Shown here: in pieces, positions 55,243 to 63,882 of the stretch
Numbering within the stretch: position 1 is the stretch's first letter
Layout of the letters: every line of letters starts with the position of its first letter
Notes under the pieces: model-generated
What the model was told of the DNA's origin: nothing
Databases searched by the model: none
The model's input: the letters and a program-made list of their open reading frames with translations, nothing else
Position numbers and translations under genes: made by a program
Assembly: GCF_001660705.2 (NCBI RefSeq)
Contig: NZ_LYBV02000017.1
Span: 154,521-218,520, forward strand
Length of the DNA stretch: 64,000 nt
Reading direction: 5' to 3'
From: Saccharicrinis aurantiacus
GTDB lineage: Bacteria > Bacteroidota > Bacteroidia > Bacteroidales > Marinilabiliaceae

Positions 55243-55728
55243 ATGAAACAATACCATTTACATAATCGACCGAATAGGGAACTTACTGAGAAATCTGACA
55301 TAGACCGAATTTTAAAAGAAGGCAAATTTGCAGTGATTTCAATGTGCCGTAACAATGAACCATACGCTGTAAGCTTGAGTTATGGATATGATTCCGTAAA
55401 TGAGATTTTATATTTTCACTGTGCAAAAAAAGGTTTGAAACTGGATTTCTTGGATGCTAACAAAAATGTATGTGCAACAGTGATTAAAGATAAAGGTTAC
55501 GTTATTGATGAATGCGGACATGAATATGAATCTGTTGTTTTCTGGGGCGATATGGAAATAGTTAATGATTTGCAAGATAAGAAAAATGGAATGCGGATTT
55601 TGCTTCATCATTTAGAGGAAAAGGATTCTGTTATTAAGGACAAACTATTGAAATCGGATGAATTTTACTCAAAAATGGAGATTCTAAAACTAAGAATTAA
55701 ACAGATTCATGGAAAAGCTGGACGATAG
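55243..55728 (+). CDS. Pyridoxamine-5'-phosphate-oxidase-like flavoprotein (NimA-like), 161 aa
   Basis: The sequence SDIDRILKEGKFAVISMCRN, NEPYAVSLSYGYD, ILYFHCAKKGLKLDFLDANK and VCATVIKDKGYVID follows the split-barrel FMN-binding family that includes the Nim 5-nitroimidazole resistance proteins. The length is right for NimA-like members. Function in non-resistant bacteria is unclear: it may be a general flavin reductase. It begins one base after a 43-codon frame. Confidence 0.88.
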   Translation: MKQYHLHNRPNRELTEKSDIDRILKEGKFAVISMCRNNEPYAVSLSYGYDSVNEILYFHCAKKGLKLDFLDANKNVCATVIKDKGYVIDECGHEYESVVFWGDMEIVNDLQDKKNGMRILLHHLEEKDSVIKDKLLKSDEFYSKMEILKLRIKQIHGKAGR

Positions 55729-55860
55729 TAATATATAGCACGACGACACAGCAATGTATATATTTAATAGCGCCATCACCCACTCGTCATAGGAAAACAG
55801 TTTAGCAAATAGACCTTAGCAGAAAAGCAAAGCGATTCAAAAATAAATAAACCTAAATAA

Positions 55861-56559
55861 ATGGATAATTTTCAAAAATTTGAAGGAATTGATTACGTAA
55901 ATAATTTCGCGGTAAATATTAATTCAATGCATCAGTTAGTTGCAAGTAATTTGACTGCATTGATTGACTCTGATAATCTAAATATTATTGATATTGGAGG
56001 AGGACCAGGAATAGGAGCAAAAATTATAGATAAATTTGGGAAAAGAGTTAAGTTGATCAATGTTGAGCCTTCAAATAATATTGATGAAATCCCTGATCTA
56101 AATAACATTGACTATTCTACATTGAAATTGTCGTTTAAAGATGCTCTTAAATATCAATTCCCTTGGAAAGCGGATGTGTTTTTAATGATAAGTGCAGCTC
56201 ACGAGATTTCATTATCAAATAGTAAGTCTCCAAAAGAAAACAAGGAAATATTCTTTCAAGACATTAAGAATTTTCTAAAACTTAATTCTAGACCTGATTC
56301 TATAATATCAATAGGGTTTCCTAATTATAGAATTGGAGTTACTACAGAGGAAGTGTTAGCTCAGCGTAAATTTGTTGATTCTTTAATGGGACATTCTCAT
56401 CCACCAGAGGAATTCTTTACTATTGATGAATTTAAAGCGTCCTTTTCGGCAGAGCCAATTCTTTTTGAAGAAACTCCAATGATATTAACTGGCCAGACTG
56501 AAAATGAAACAAAACTAATAGCAAATTTTGCAGTATTTAGAATAAGTGATATCCAATAA
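55861..56559 (+). CDS. Class I SAM-dependent methyltransferase, 232 aa
   Basis: The SAM-binding core is visible as LNIIDIGGGPGIGAKIIDKF (motif I), INVEPSNN (acidic end of the second strand replaced by Glu-Pro) and ADVFLMISAAHEISLS. The N-terminal KFEGIDYVNNFAVNINSMHQ and the later PRD-like SRPDSIISIGFPNYRIGV are compatible with a small-molecule methyltransferase. The substrate is unknown. Spacing to neighbours is 132 and 73 bases; co-transcription is uncertain. AT content is high relative to the preceding polyamine operon. Confidence 0.82.
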   Translation: MDNFQKFEGIDYVNNFAVNINSMHQLVASNLTALIDSDNLNIIDIGGGPGIGAKIIDKFGKRVKLINVEPSNNIDEIPDLNNIDYSTLKLSFKDALKYQFPWKADVFLMISAAHEISLSNSKSPKENKEIFFQDIKNFLKLNSRPDSIISIGFPNYRIGVTTEEVLAQRKFVDSLMGHSHPPEEFFTIDEFKASFSAEPILFEETPMILTGQTENETKLIANFAVFRISDIQ

Positions 56560-56632
56560 AAAAACACATACCGTCAATCGAATCAATGGCCAGTTCGCTA
56601 ATCACTGAAGTGTTAAATAAATAACCCCACAA

Positions 56633-56950
56633 ATGAATAACTTCTTAATAGCAATACTAATCGGACTTGTAGCCGGATTGCTAGATGCAATCCCTATGGT
56701 AATACAGAAATTGGATAAACGAGACATTATCTCTGCTTTTTTGCATTATTTTGCTCTCGGATTAATTATTCCATTTGTAAATTGGGGCATTGCTCCCTGG
56801 ATAACAGGAATGGCGATTGGTGTTCTAAGCTCTATTCCGATAATGGTAATTGTTTTCCCAAGGGATAAAAAAGCCATAATTCCGATGTTTGTATTTTCGG
56901 TAATACTAGGAGCAGGAATTGGAATTGCAGGAGCAAAATTTATAGCATAA
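56633..56950 (+). CDS. Small membrane protein of unknown function, 105 aa
   Basis: Three or four hydrophobic segments (about 3-22, 34-50, 54-74 and 84-103) with a charged loop (QKLDKRDIISA) and PRDKKAI between the last two. Glycine motifs (LVAGLLDAIP, GAGIGIAGAKF) suggest tight helix packing. It resembles small uncharacterised membrane proteins found across anaerobes. It is followed by the VOC gene after 25 bases. Confidence 0.7.
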   Translation: MNNFLIAILIGLVAGLLDAIPMVIQKLDKRDIISAFLHYFALGLIIPFVNWGIAPWITGMAIGVLSSIPIMVIVFPRDKKAIIPMFVFSVILGAGIGIAGAKFIA

Positions 56951-56975
56951 ACGAACGAACCTAAATTTTAAAAAA

Positions 56976-57455
56976 ATGGATATAAAATTTCATTCAACTG
57001 TAATAATGACCCATGATTTCGATAAGATGAAAGCATTTTATCAGGAAATATTACAACAAGAAATTGATGTTGATTTTGGAAACTGCATCGGATTTAAAAA
57101 TGGCATCTCATTGTGGAAACTTTCAGAGGATTATACAATTGCCAAAAAGCTTGGTAAAACTTACCACCCATCGGGAAATAAAAATCTGGAAATATGTTTT
57201 GATACGAATGATTATGAAGCCGTAATTACCAAATTAAAAGAACACAATTTGATATACTTACACGAAACCATTGAGGAATCGTGGGGACAGAAAACAATTC
57301 GGTTTTATGATCCTGAAAATAATTTGATTGAAATTGGAGAAACCATTCCGTGTTTTGTAAAACGTTTCTACCATGAAGGAATGAGCGTTAATCAAGTCTC
57401 TGAACGAACATCTGTACCTATTGAAATGGTAAAAGAAATATGCCTAACAGAATGA
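56976..57455 (+). CDS. VOC (glyoxalase/bleomycin-resistance) family protein with C-terminal helical extension, 159 aa
   Basis: The fold is recognisable from KFHSTVIMTHDFDKMKAFYQ, EILQQEIDVDFG, NKNLEICFDTNDYEAVITKL and the C-terminal beta strand IRFYDPENNLIEIGE, where a metal-binding Glu is expected. About 30 residues follow (KRFYHEGMSVNQVSERTSVP IEMVKEI), which resemble a small helix-turn-helix of the kind seen in a VOC subfamily. Substrate and any DNA-binding role are unknown. It ends the group starting at 55861, followed by a repeated hairpin module. Confidence 0.88.
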   Translation: MDIKFHSTVIMTHDFDKMKAFYQEILQQEIDVDFGNCIGFKNGISLWKLSEDYTIAKKLGKTYHPSGNKNLEICFDTNDYEAVITKLKEHNLIYLHETIEESWGQKTIRFYDPENNLIEIGETIPCFVKRFYHEGMSVNQVSERTSVPIEMVKEICLTE

Positions 57456-57469
57456 GGTATAATGCAAGG

Positions 57470-57553
57470 CTGCCGCAAGAGTCCTCTCTTGTGGTAAACA
57501 CTGATAAAAGAAACACCAACTCACGCTGCATGGGGCTGCGGGAATTCTTTTTT
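57470..57553 (+). repeat. Repeated hairpin-terminator module, copy 1
   Basis: CTGCCGCAAGAG with CTCTTGTG forms a short stem (57470-57493). It is followed 66 bases from its start by CTGCGGGAATTC and TTTTTT (57536-57553). The same two blocks recur in the same order at 59144-59221. The second hairpin is degenerate here, so termination may be weaker. It lies directly after the VOC gene. Confidence 0.6.
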
Positions 57554-57660
57554 CAGCTCACTCCTACTTTAAATGGGGATAATAGTTTATCAATCGGCTT
57601 CATCTAGCCAAACATTATAGGTAATAATTAAGTAGTCACAAATAATAAATATTTTAAACG

Positions 57661-58215
57661 ATGATAATTTTAGTAGCAATTGTAAGTTTTATTTTAATCA
57701 TATTAATTACAATTTATAACAACCTTATTAGGCGAAAAAACGAGGTAGCCAATGCGTTTGGGTCAGTTGATGTAATGTTAAAAAAGAGATACGACTTAAT
57801 ACCAAATCTTGTAGAAGTTACAAAAGAGTATATGAAGTATGAAAAAGGTGTTTTTGCTGAAATAACAAGACTTCGCACACAGGTTATTAGCGAAGGAAGT
57901 GTAACTGAGGATGTCACAATCCATAATAATCTTCAAAGTAAAATGAATGGATTATTAATGAATGTAGAAAACTATCCTCAATTAAAAGCAGATTCTACTT
58001 TTCTTGCGCTTCAGGCAAATTGGACTTCCTCAGAAGAACAAATTTCGGCTGCACGAAGGTATTATAATACGGCTGTAACATCATACAATAATGCAATTCA
58101 AGTGTTCCCTTCTAATATTATTGCAGGCTTACTAGGTTTCAACGAAAAAAAGGTTTTTGAGGCCGAGGAAATTGAACGCGATAATATTAAAGCGTCAGAT
58201 TTATTTAAAGCTTAA
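57661..58215 (+). CDS. LemA family protein, 184 aa
   Basis: One N-terminal membrane segment (residues 1-20, MIILVAIVSFILIILITIYN) is followed by NNLIRRKNEVANAFGSVDVM and LKKRYDLIPNLVEVTKEYMK, the diagnostic LemA start, then a four-helix bundle ending YNTAVTSYNNAIQVFPSNII. LemA proteins are membrane-anchored and face out or into the periplasm; their role is unresolved. The gene is three bases before a DUF3137 gene, a frequent pairing. Confidence 0.95.
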   Translation: MIILVAIVSFILIILITIYNNLIRRKNEVANAFGSVDVMLKKRYDLIPNLVEVTKEYMKYEKGVFAEITRLRTQVISEGSVTEDVTIHNNLQSKMNGLLMNVENYPQLKADSTFLALQANWTSSEEQISAARRYYNTAVTSYNNAIQVFPSNIIAGLLGFNEKKVFEAEEIERDNIKASDLFKA

Positions 58216-58218
58216 ATA

Positions 58219-59136
58219 ATGGAATTTTCAAATAAAGATTTCGATACTTTTTTTGCTAAAATATATCCTGTTCTCGAAGAGGTTGAAATTGTACGTAAAA
58301 AATGGCTTAATGAAATGCAGATCCTTTTTAAATGGTTTGTTGCATTTCTTGTTTCTGTACCAATTTTTTATCTTTTAATTCCTATCGAATTTACTATACT
58401 CCAACTAGTTATAACTGCACTAACTTTTTATGGTCTGATTAATGGAAAAAGACAAAAGGCATTTAAGGAATTAACACCAATATTCAAAAATAAAGTAATT
58501 ACAGAGCTCCTATTATATTTTTATGAAGATGTAAGATACTTACCTCGCCAAAGGATGAGTCCTGTTGTTTTAACCAATAGTCTTTTATTAGGAGGGAAAG
58601 TAAAGAGAACAACAGGTGATGATTATACCGAGTGTAGAATAGGTAATACACATATACACTTCTCAGAAGTTCAAGCATGGGGTATATATGATATTTTTTT
58701 TACCGGTATTTTTATCGCAGTACGATTCAATAAAACTTTTACTTCTAAAACTGTTATAATGCCTCGTTCTAATGTTTCTTTATATACTAAAGTAAAAATT
58801 GGCATTCATAACGAAATGAATATTAAGCTTGAAGATATTGAGTTTCGCAAAGAGTTTACCGTAGTAGGTGAAGATCAGGTAGAATCGAGATATAAACTAA
58901 CACCTAGTTTAATGCACAGAATGCTCGAATACAAAAAGAAGGTGAATAAAAAAGTTGCCTTTTCTTTAATAGATAACTGGCTGTATGTTGCAATACCTAA
59001 TAATGTTAATTTGTTTGAAGTAAATTTACTGAAGCCCATTACTAGTAAAGAGTTTATGAAAACTCATTTTGATTATTTTGAACTTCTTACTGGTTTGGTT
59101 AATGATTTAGACTTAAATACAAAAATTTGGAAATAG
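58219..59136 (+). CDS. DUF3137 domain protein, 305 aa
   Basis: Two adjacent membrane segments (about 35-52 and 55-72) follow a helical N-terminus (FFAKIYPVLEEVEIVRKKWL). The C-terminal region with GDDYTECRIGNTHIHFSEVQ and FTGIFIAVRFNKTFTSKTVI is the conserved core of DUF3137. Proteins of this family are nearly always next to lemA, as here (three-base gap), which suggests a joint membrane role that is not yet defined. A repeated hairpin terminator follows. Confidence 0.92.
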   Translation: MEFSNKDFDTFFAKIYPVLEEVEIVRKKWLNEMQILFKWFVAFLVSVPIFYLLIPIEFTILQLVITALTFYGLINGKRQKAFKELTPIFKNKVITELLLYFYEDVRYLPRQRMSPVVLTNSLLLGGKVKRTTGDDYTECRIGNTHIHFSEVQAWGIYDIFFTGIFIAVRFNKTFTSKTVIMPRSNVSLYTKVKIGIHNEMNIKLEDIEFRKEFTVVGEDQVESRYKLTPSLMHRMLEYKKKVNKKVAFSLIDNWLYVAIPNNVNLFEVNLLKPITSKEFMKTHFDYFELLTGLVNDLDLNTKIWK

Positions 59137-59143
59137 AATACCG

Positions 59144-59221
59144 CTGCCGCAAGAATCCCTTCTTGTGACAAACCAAAACATATAACAATTCCCGCAGTGT
59201 TGACTGCGGGAATTGTTTTTT
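59144..59221 (+). terminator. Repeated hairpin-terminator module, copy 2
   Basis: The first block (59144-59167) is CTGCCGCAAGAA...TTCTTGTG. The second is a perfect 13-bp stem CAATTCCCGCAGT / ACTGCGGGAATTG (59186-59215) with loop GTTG and TTTTTT after it, a strong rho-independent terminator for the LemA/DUF3137 pair. Copy 1 is at 57470-57553. Confidence 0.85.
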
Positions 59222-59252
59222 CACCTCACAAGCAAAATCCTGCAACCTCTAA

Positions 59253-59474
59253 TTCTTAATATATATTTCCTTAAGATTAACCATTACCGAACGTAAAGAA
59301 AAGACCCTGGAACGCATTAAATTAGCGAACGAATTATACAAACAAATTAGTGAGCTTAGCGATGTAGGCAAACTAGTTTGGAAAGGCAAAAACGAAGCTT
59401 TTTATAACGATTATGTTATTTATGGAAGCACTAAATCAATGATTGAAGAAAGTGAAATAGTAGAAACAGAATAA
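59253..59474 (+). pseudogene. Small coding frame without a usable start codon
   Basis: From 59253 an open frame runs to the TAA at 59474 and translates as FLIYISLRLTITERKEKTLE followed by RIKLANELYKQISELSDVGK and LVWKGKNEAFYNDYVIYGST. The coding signature is strong, but the only ATG is near the end. The 5' end (GATTAACCATTACCGAACG) resembles the start of the acyltransferase gene (ATGATTAAAATTACTGAACG), with ATG changed to AAG and a base added. It is probably a decayed small gene; a non-standard ATT start is possible. Confidence 0.5.
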
Positions 59475-59501
59475 CTTATTTTTTAACACCGCACTTATAA
59501 C

Positions 59502-59540
59502 AAAGCCCCATCTCCATTAATACGGATTTGGGGCTTTTTT
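59502..59540 (+). terminator. Terminator after the small frame
   Basis: AAAGCCCCA and TGGGGCTTT form a 9-bp stem with an 18-base loop, followed by further T residues. It lies 28 bases after the stop at 59474, supporting the view that this frame is or was a real transcribed gene. Confidence 0.78.
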
Positions 59541-59550
59541 ATTTACATCT

Positions 59551-60110
59551 CACCTGAGATCACCACGTGCCAAACGATAATGCAATAACGTGTATACAAC
59601 TTGCGAAACCATTAGCCACTAACAATTACCTAAGCGCCACGTCATTGCGACGAAGGAAGCAATCCCAAGGCAAGCTGTAAAGCTCTTGATACTTGCGTCT
59701 TGATACTTGATACCAACCATAACTGCCTTAAGATCGCAGCGTACCTCGCGATGACGCAATAACGTGTTGGCAACTAGCAAAACCATTAGCCACTAAAAAT
59801 TACCTAAGCGCCTCGTCATTGCGACGAAGGAAGCAATCCCAAGGCAAGCTGCGAAACTCTTGATACTTGATACCAACCATAACCACCTTGAGATCGCGCG
59901 TGCCTCGCGATTACGCAAAAGCGTGTATACAACTTGCAAAACAATTAGCCACTAACAATTAAATAAGCGCCTCGTCATTGCGACGAAGGAAGCAATCCCA
60001 AGGCAAGCTGTAAAGCTCTTGATACTTGCGTCTTGATACTTGATACTTCTCATAACCACCTTGAAATCGCCGCGTGCCTCGCGATGACGCAATAGCGTGT
60101 AAGCACCACG
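59551..60110. repeat. Tandem cluster of a 160-175-bp repeat, left of the acyltransferase gene
   Basis: A partial copy (59551-59633) is followed by copies starting GCGCC at 59634, 59808 and 59967. Each begins GCGCC(T/A)CGTCATTGCGACG with AAGGAAGCAATC, passes through short TTGATACTTG repeats, and ends in CGTGCCTCGCGATGACGCAA and then about 45 bases ending AAGCGC. The ends CGTCATTGCGA and TCGCGATGACG pair at 10 of 11 bases. Similar CGTCATTGCGA palindromes are known as dispersed elements in many bacteria. No coding capacity was found. Confidence 0.85.
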
Positions 60111-60269
60111 TTAGAGGCCTATTTACAAATAGCTTTTGTTTTATTTAAAGCTTTAGTAAGACTGCCTAACTGAGAGTTGTGCTAATTATCTTATCTTGTA
60201 AACAATACTATAACGGCAGTATCCCCTGCTTTTATAACAAAACCCCAAGTGCAGAAAAACAAGATGTGA

Positions 60270-61397
60270 ATGATTAAAATTACTGAACGCAAAACCGAAA
60301 GACTACACGGATTAGATCACTTAAGAACCATAGCAATACTTCTTGTTATGGTTTTTCATTATGGTAGAGGAATACCCGCATACTTAGAACCCATAAAACA
60401 GATAGGTTGGACGGGTGTTGATTTGTTTTTTGTACTTAGCGGTTACTTAATAGGGTTTCAGTTACTGATAGAATACAAGAACACAAACCGAATTAGTTTT
60501 GGTCAATTTTACATTAAACGATTCTTTAGAATAATACCTGCTTATTTGGCTGTTTTAATCATGTATTATTCATTGTCGGAATTAAAAGAAGGATCTGGTT
60601 TACCACCTTTATGGAAGTTTTTAACTTTTACTCAGAATTTTGGACTAAATGCACAAACCGAAAAGTCTTTTTCGCACGCATGGTCCTTATGCATTGAAGA
60701 ACAATTTTACTTATTGCTTCCAATTTCGATTGTACTGTTATTTAAAAATAAGCTTCAAAAAACTACGCCCTATTTAATAATTGGATTGATAATACTGGGT
60801 TACATTTTAAGACTGTATAATTGGCAAGAGCATGTTCAACCATTTATTGATAATGGCAATCGCCGACAAATGGTTTATGGCTTTCTCGAAAAGGTATATT
60901 ACCCAAGTTATAACCGAATGGATGGCTTATTAATGGGCTTAAGCATAGCCGTAATTTTCAACTACAAACCAAACATCAAAGCAAAATTGATACAGCACGG
61001 TAATAAAGTATTACTCGCAGGCCTAATGGTATTTATGCTTGCCTATGTGCTTTGTGCCAATTTTATCTCGTACAATACATCTATTTACGGATACCCATTA
61101 ATTTCATTGGCTTATGCAATTATTGTGCTTGCCGCAATTAGTCCTACTTGCCTACTGTACAAGTTTAAAACCAAATTTACGCTGCTTATAGCCACTTTAT
61201 CTTATTCTATATATCTAACACACAAACAAGTTTATCACTTTACTAAGATGTTTATTAAAGATTTAGGCAATGAAAGTATAGAACAGTGGACTTTCTGGAT
61301 TTGCATAATAATTGCGATTGTTGCTGGTTTATTACTTCATCTAATCATTGAAAAACCTTTTCTTAAATTACGAGATAAGCTATTAAAGATTACCTAA
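60270..61397 (+). CDS. Acyltransferase 3 (OafA/YrhL-like) membrane protein, 375 aa
   Basis: The start RLHGLDHLRTIAILLVMVFH contains the catalytic-type histidine of the acyltransferase 3 family, followed by WTGVDLFFVLSGYLIGFQLL and the RFFRIIPAYLAVL block. SHAWSLCIEEQFYLLLPISI carries the conserved SLxxEE-QFY motif. About ten membrane segments are present. Such proteins O-acylate surface sugars or lipids; the substrate is unknown. The stop codon TAA and the last codons (ATTACCTAA) coincide with the left end of a repeat copy, suggesting insertion exactly at the 3' end. Repeat clusters flank it on both sides. Confidence 0.93.
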   Translation: MIKITERKTERLHGLDHLRTIAILLVMVFHYGRGIPAYLEPIKQIGWTGVDLFFVLSGYLIGFQLLIEYKNTNRISFGQFYIKRFFRIIPAYLAVLIMYYSLSELKEGSGLPPLWKFLTFTQNFGLNAQTEKSFSHAWSLCIEEQFYLLLPISIVLLFKNKLQKTTPYLIIGLIILGYILRLYNWQEHVQPFIDNGNRRQMVYGFLEKVYYPSYNRMDGLLMGLSIAVIFNYKPNIKAKLIQHGNKVLLAGLMVFMLAYVLCANFISYNTSIYGYPLISLAYAIIVLAAISPTCLLYKFKTKFTLLIATLSYSIYLTHKQVYHFTKMFIKDLGNESIEQWTFWICIIIAIVAGLLLHLIIEKPFLKLRDKLLKIT

Positions 61398-62003
61398 GCG
61401 CCTCGTCATTGCGACGAAGGAAGCAATCCCAAGACAAGCTGCGAAACTCTTGATACTTGTGTCTTGATACTTGATACTTCTCATAACCACCTTAAGATCG
61501 CCGCGTGCCTCGCAATGACGCAATAACGCGTTGGAAACTTGAAAAATCATTAACAACTATCTATTAAATAAGCGCCTCGTCATTGCGACGAAGGAAGCAA
61601 TCTCAAGGCAAGCTGTAAAGCTCTTGATACTTGTGTCTTGATACTTGATAACCACCTTGAGATCGCCGCGTGCCTCGCGATGACGCAATAGCGTGTTGGC
61701 AACTTGCGAAACCATTAGCCACTAACAATTGCCTTGATCCTTGATACCAACCATAACTGCCTTGAGATCGCCGCGTGCCTCGCGATGACGCAATAGCGTA
61801 TTGGTAAACCACAAAGACACTTAGAACACAAAGAAAAAACTCAGTGTACTTTGTGTCTCTGTGTTAAAAAACTACATAAAGGCAAGCCGTAAATCTCTTG
61901 ATACTTGCGTCTTGATACTTGATACTTGCGTCTTGATACTTCTCATAACCACCTTGAGATCGCCACGTGCCTCGCGATGACGCAATATCGTGGGCAAGCT
62001 GAA
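61398..62003. repeat. Repeat cluster right of the acyltransferase gene
   Basis: Full copies of the 160-175-bp repeat start GCGCC at 61399 and 61572. Partial copies follow at about 61728-61803 and 61879-62000. A CACAGAG-type inverted repeat (61807-61865) is inserted between the two partial copies. The last copy has three tandem TTGATACTTGCGTC-like units. Reading frames across this DNA on the minus strand repeat the peptide IASSRGTRRSQG and are not genes. Confidence 0.85.
61807..61865. repeat. Dispersed inverted repeat of the CACAGAG type, copy 2
   Basis: The left part (AACCACAAAGACACTTAGAA.., 61807-61833) and right part (CTCAGTGTACTTTGTGTCTC.., 61840-61865) are imperfect reverse complements. 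The right arm matches that of the copy at 54650-54764 in CTTTGTGTCTCTGTGTT-type words. Confidence 0.55.
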
Positions 62004-62094
62004 TTCCAATTAACAATTGATAATTAATAATTATTAAGTGCCTTAACCAAATGCTTTTAATTTTGTTGTTATTGAAGCAGTAAGATAAAAGCAT

Positions 62095-63867
62095 ATGCAA
62101 GACGAAAAGAAAAATAAAATCACCAAATCGGGCTTATCAAAAGTTTTTAAACTATACAAATACATTAGTCCGTATCGCCGCGAATATTTCTTAGGCCTAT
62201 TCTTCCTTTTGGTATCTAGCTTAGCCAATCTTACCTTTCCTAAACTATTGGGCGATTTGGTAAACGCCGGATCGGGCGAGGACTCTTGGGCCAACCTAAA
62301 TCAAATTGCTTTGGTATTGGGTATTGTATTGTTGGTACAGGCCACCTTCTCCTATTTCAGAATTATTTTATTCAACAATGTAACCGAAAAAAGCTTGGCA
62401 ATGCTCAGGCGCGATACCTTTAATCACCTTATAAAACTACCCATCACCTTTTTTGAAAAACACCGTGTGGGTGAATTAAACAGTAGAATATCGGCCGATA
62501 TTTCATTGTTACAAGAAACCTTAACCACTACATTAGCTGAGCTTATTCGCCAATTAATCATTATTATCGGAGGCGTTACCTTACTTGCTTTTACCTCGGT
62601 AAAACTCACGCTTTTTATGCTAATTATTTTGCCACCAACTATGATTGTAGCCCGTTTCTTTGGTAAGTTTATTCGTAAATTCTCTAAGGATGTGCAAAAA
62701 AACGTAGCCGACTCTAACACTATAGTGGAAGAAACCCTACAAGGCATACAGAGCGTGAAATCGTTTACCAACGAGGCTTACGAAATAGATAGATATTTTT
62801 CGCGTACGGAAGATATTAAGCTGTTGGGGATGAAAAGCGGGAAATACCGTGCTATGTTTTCGTCGTTCATCATCTTCGGAATGTTTGGAGCTATTGTTGC
62901 CGTTATATGGCGTGGATCTTTAATGCTATCAACGGGAGGCATTAATTCAGGACAACTTTTTTCCTTTGTAATCTACTCGGTATATGTGGGTGGAACCATT
63001 GGTGGACTGGCCGCTGTTTTTGCCAATATTCAAAAGTTTATTGGTGCCACCGAAACGCTTTTCGAACTACACGAAGAGGATGAAGAAGAAATAATTACCC
63101 TGAATGAGATTTCAGAAGAAAATCAGATTCAAGGACAACTTGAGTTGGTAAATCTTTCATTTGCCTACCCTTCTCGTCCCGAAACAAAGGTATTGAAGAA
63201 CATCAACCTCACCATAAATAAAAACCAGACCGTAGCAATTGTGGGTGGCAGCGGTGCCGGAAAATCGACCCTTGCCGCATTATTATTACAAATGCACAAA
63301 ACCAATGAGGGCGCCATTTTATTCGACCAAAGACCCAATAACGAGTTTAATGTTTCGGCCCTGCGTAAACAAATTGCCTTGGTGCCCCAAGATGTATTTC
63401 TATTTGGCGGTACCATACGTGAGAATATTGCCTACGGACGCCCCAATGCCAATGATGCAGATATACTGGCTGCAGCCAAAAACGCCAATGCATTGGAGTT
63501 TATTGAGCGCTTTGAAGAAGGATTTGAAACACTTGTGGGTGAGCGTGGCACTCAGCTATCCGGAGGTCAAAGACAGCGTATTGCCATTGCCCGTGCCATT
63601 TTAAAAGACCCGAAGATACTCATCCTCGATGAAGCAACTTCGTCTCTGGACTCAGCCTCGGAGAAACTTGTGCAAGAAGCCCTAGATACACTGATGAAAG
63701 GACGAACTTCGCTCATTATTGCACACCGCCTTTCTACCATCCGCAAAGCCGATACTATTGTGGTGCTTGAGCATGGCGAAATTACCGAAAGAGGAACTCA
63801 CGATGAGTTGATGAAAAACACCAATGGCACCTACCGTAAATTAAGCGAATTGCAGTTCTCGGTTTAG
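62095..63867 (+). CDS. MsbA-like ABC exporter, fused permease and ATPase, 590 aa
   Basis: Six membrane segments in the N-terminal half (from about residue 28, YFLGLFFLLVSSLANLTFP) with the ABC transmembrane type-1 pattern (FFEKHRVGELNSRISADISL) precede one nucleotide-binding domain: Walker A GGSGAGKST, Q-loop LVPQDVFLFGGTIRENIAYG, signature LSGGQRQRIAIARA, Walker B ILILDEATSSLD and the H-loop IIAHRLSTI. It acts as a homodimer and may export lipids or drugs. The start at 62095 (MQDEKKNKITKSGLSKVFKL) is 92 bases after the repeat cluster. A 15-bp inverted repeat follows the gene. Confidence 0.95.
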   Translation: MQDEKKNKITKSGLSKVFKLYKYISPYRREYFLGLFFLLVSSLANLTFPKLLGDLVNAGSGEDSWANLNQIALVLGIVLLVQATFSYFRIILFNNVTEKSLAMLRRDTFNHLIKLPITFFEKHRVGELNSRISADISLLQETLTTTLAELIRQLIIIIGGVTLLAFTSVKLTLFMLIILPPTMIVARFFGKFIRKFSKDVQKNVADSNTIVEETLQGIQSVKSFTNEAYEIDRYFSRTEDIKLLGMKSGKYRAMFSSFIIFGMFGAIVAVIWRGSLMLSTGGINSGQLFSFVIYSVYVGGTIGGLAAVFANIQKFIGATETLFELHEEDEEEIITLNEISEENQIQGQLELVNLSFAYPSRPETKVLKNINLTINKNQTVAIVGGSGAGKSTLAALLLQMHKTNEGAILFDQRPNNEFNVSALRKQIALVPQDVFLFGGTIRENIAYGRPNANDADILAAAKNANALEFIERFEEGFETLVGERGTQLSGGQRQRIAIARAILKDPKILILDEATSSLDSASEKLVQEALDTLMKGRTSLIIAHRLSTIRKADTIVVLEHGEITERGTHDELMKNTNGTYRKLSELQFSV

Positions 63868-63882
63868 TTTAAATCAGGGATA

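Noticed and set aside
59551..62003. Composite transposon carrying the acyltransferase gene
   Set aside because: The flanking elements are short palindromic repeats without transposase or clear target-site duplications.
61603..62100. Two minus-strand reading frames of 69 and 78 codons
   Set aside because: They translate the 160-175-bp repeat (peptide IASSRGTRRSQG recurs) and lack independent coding character.
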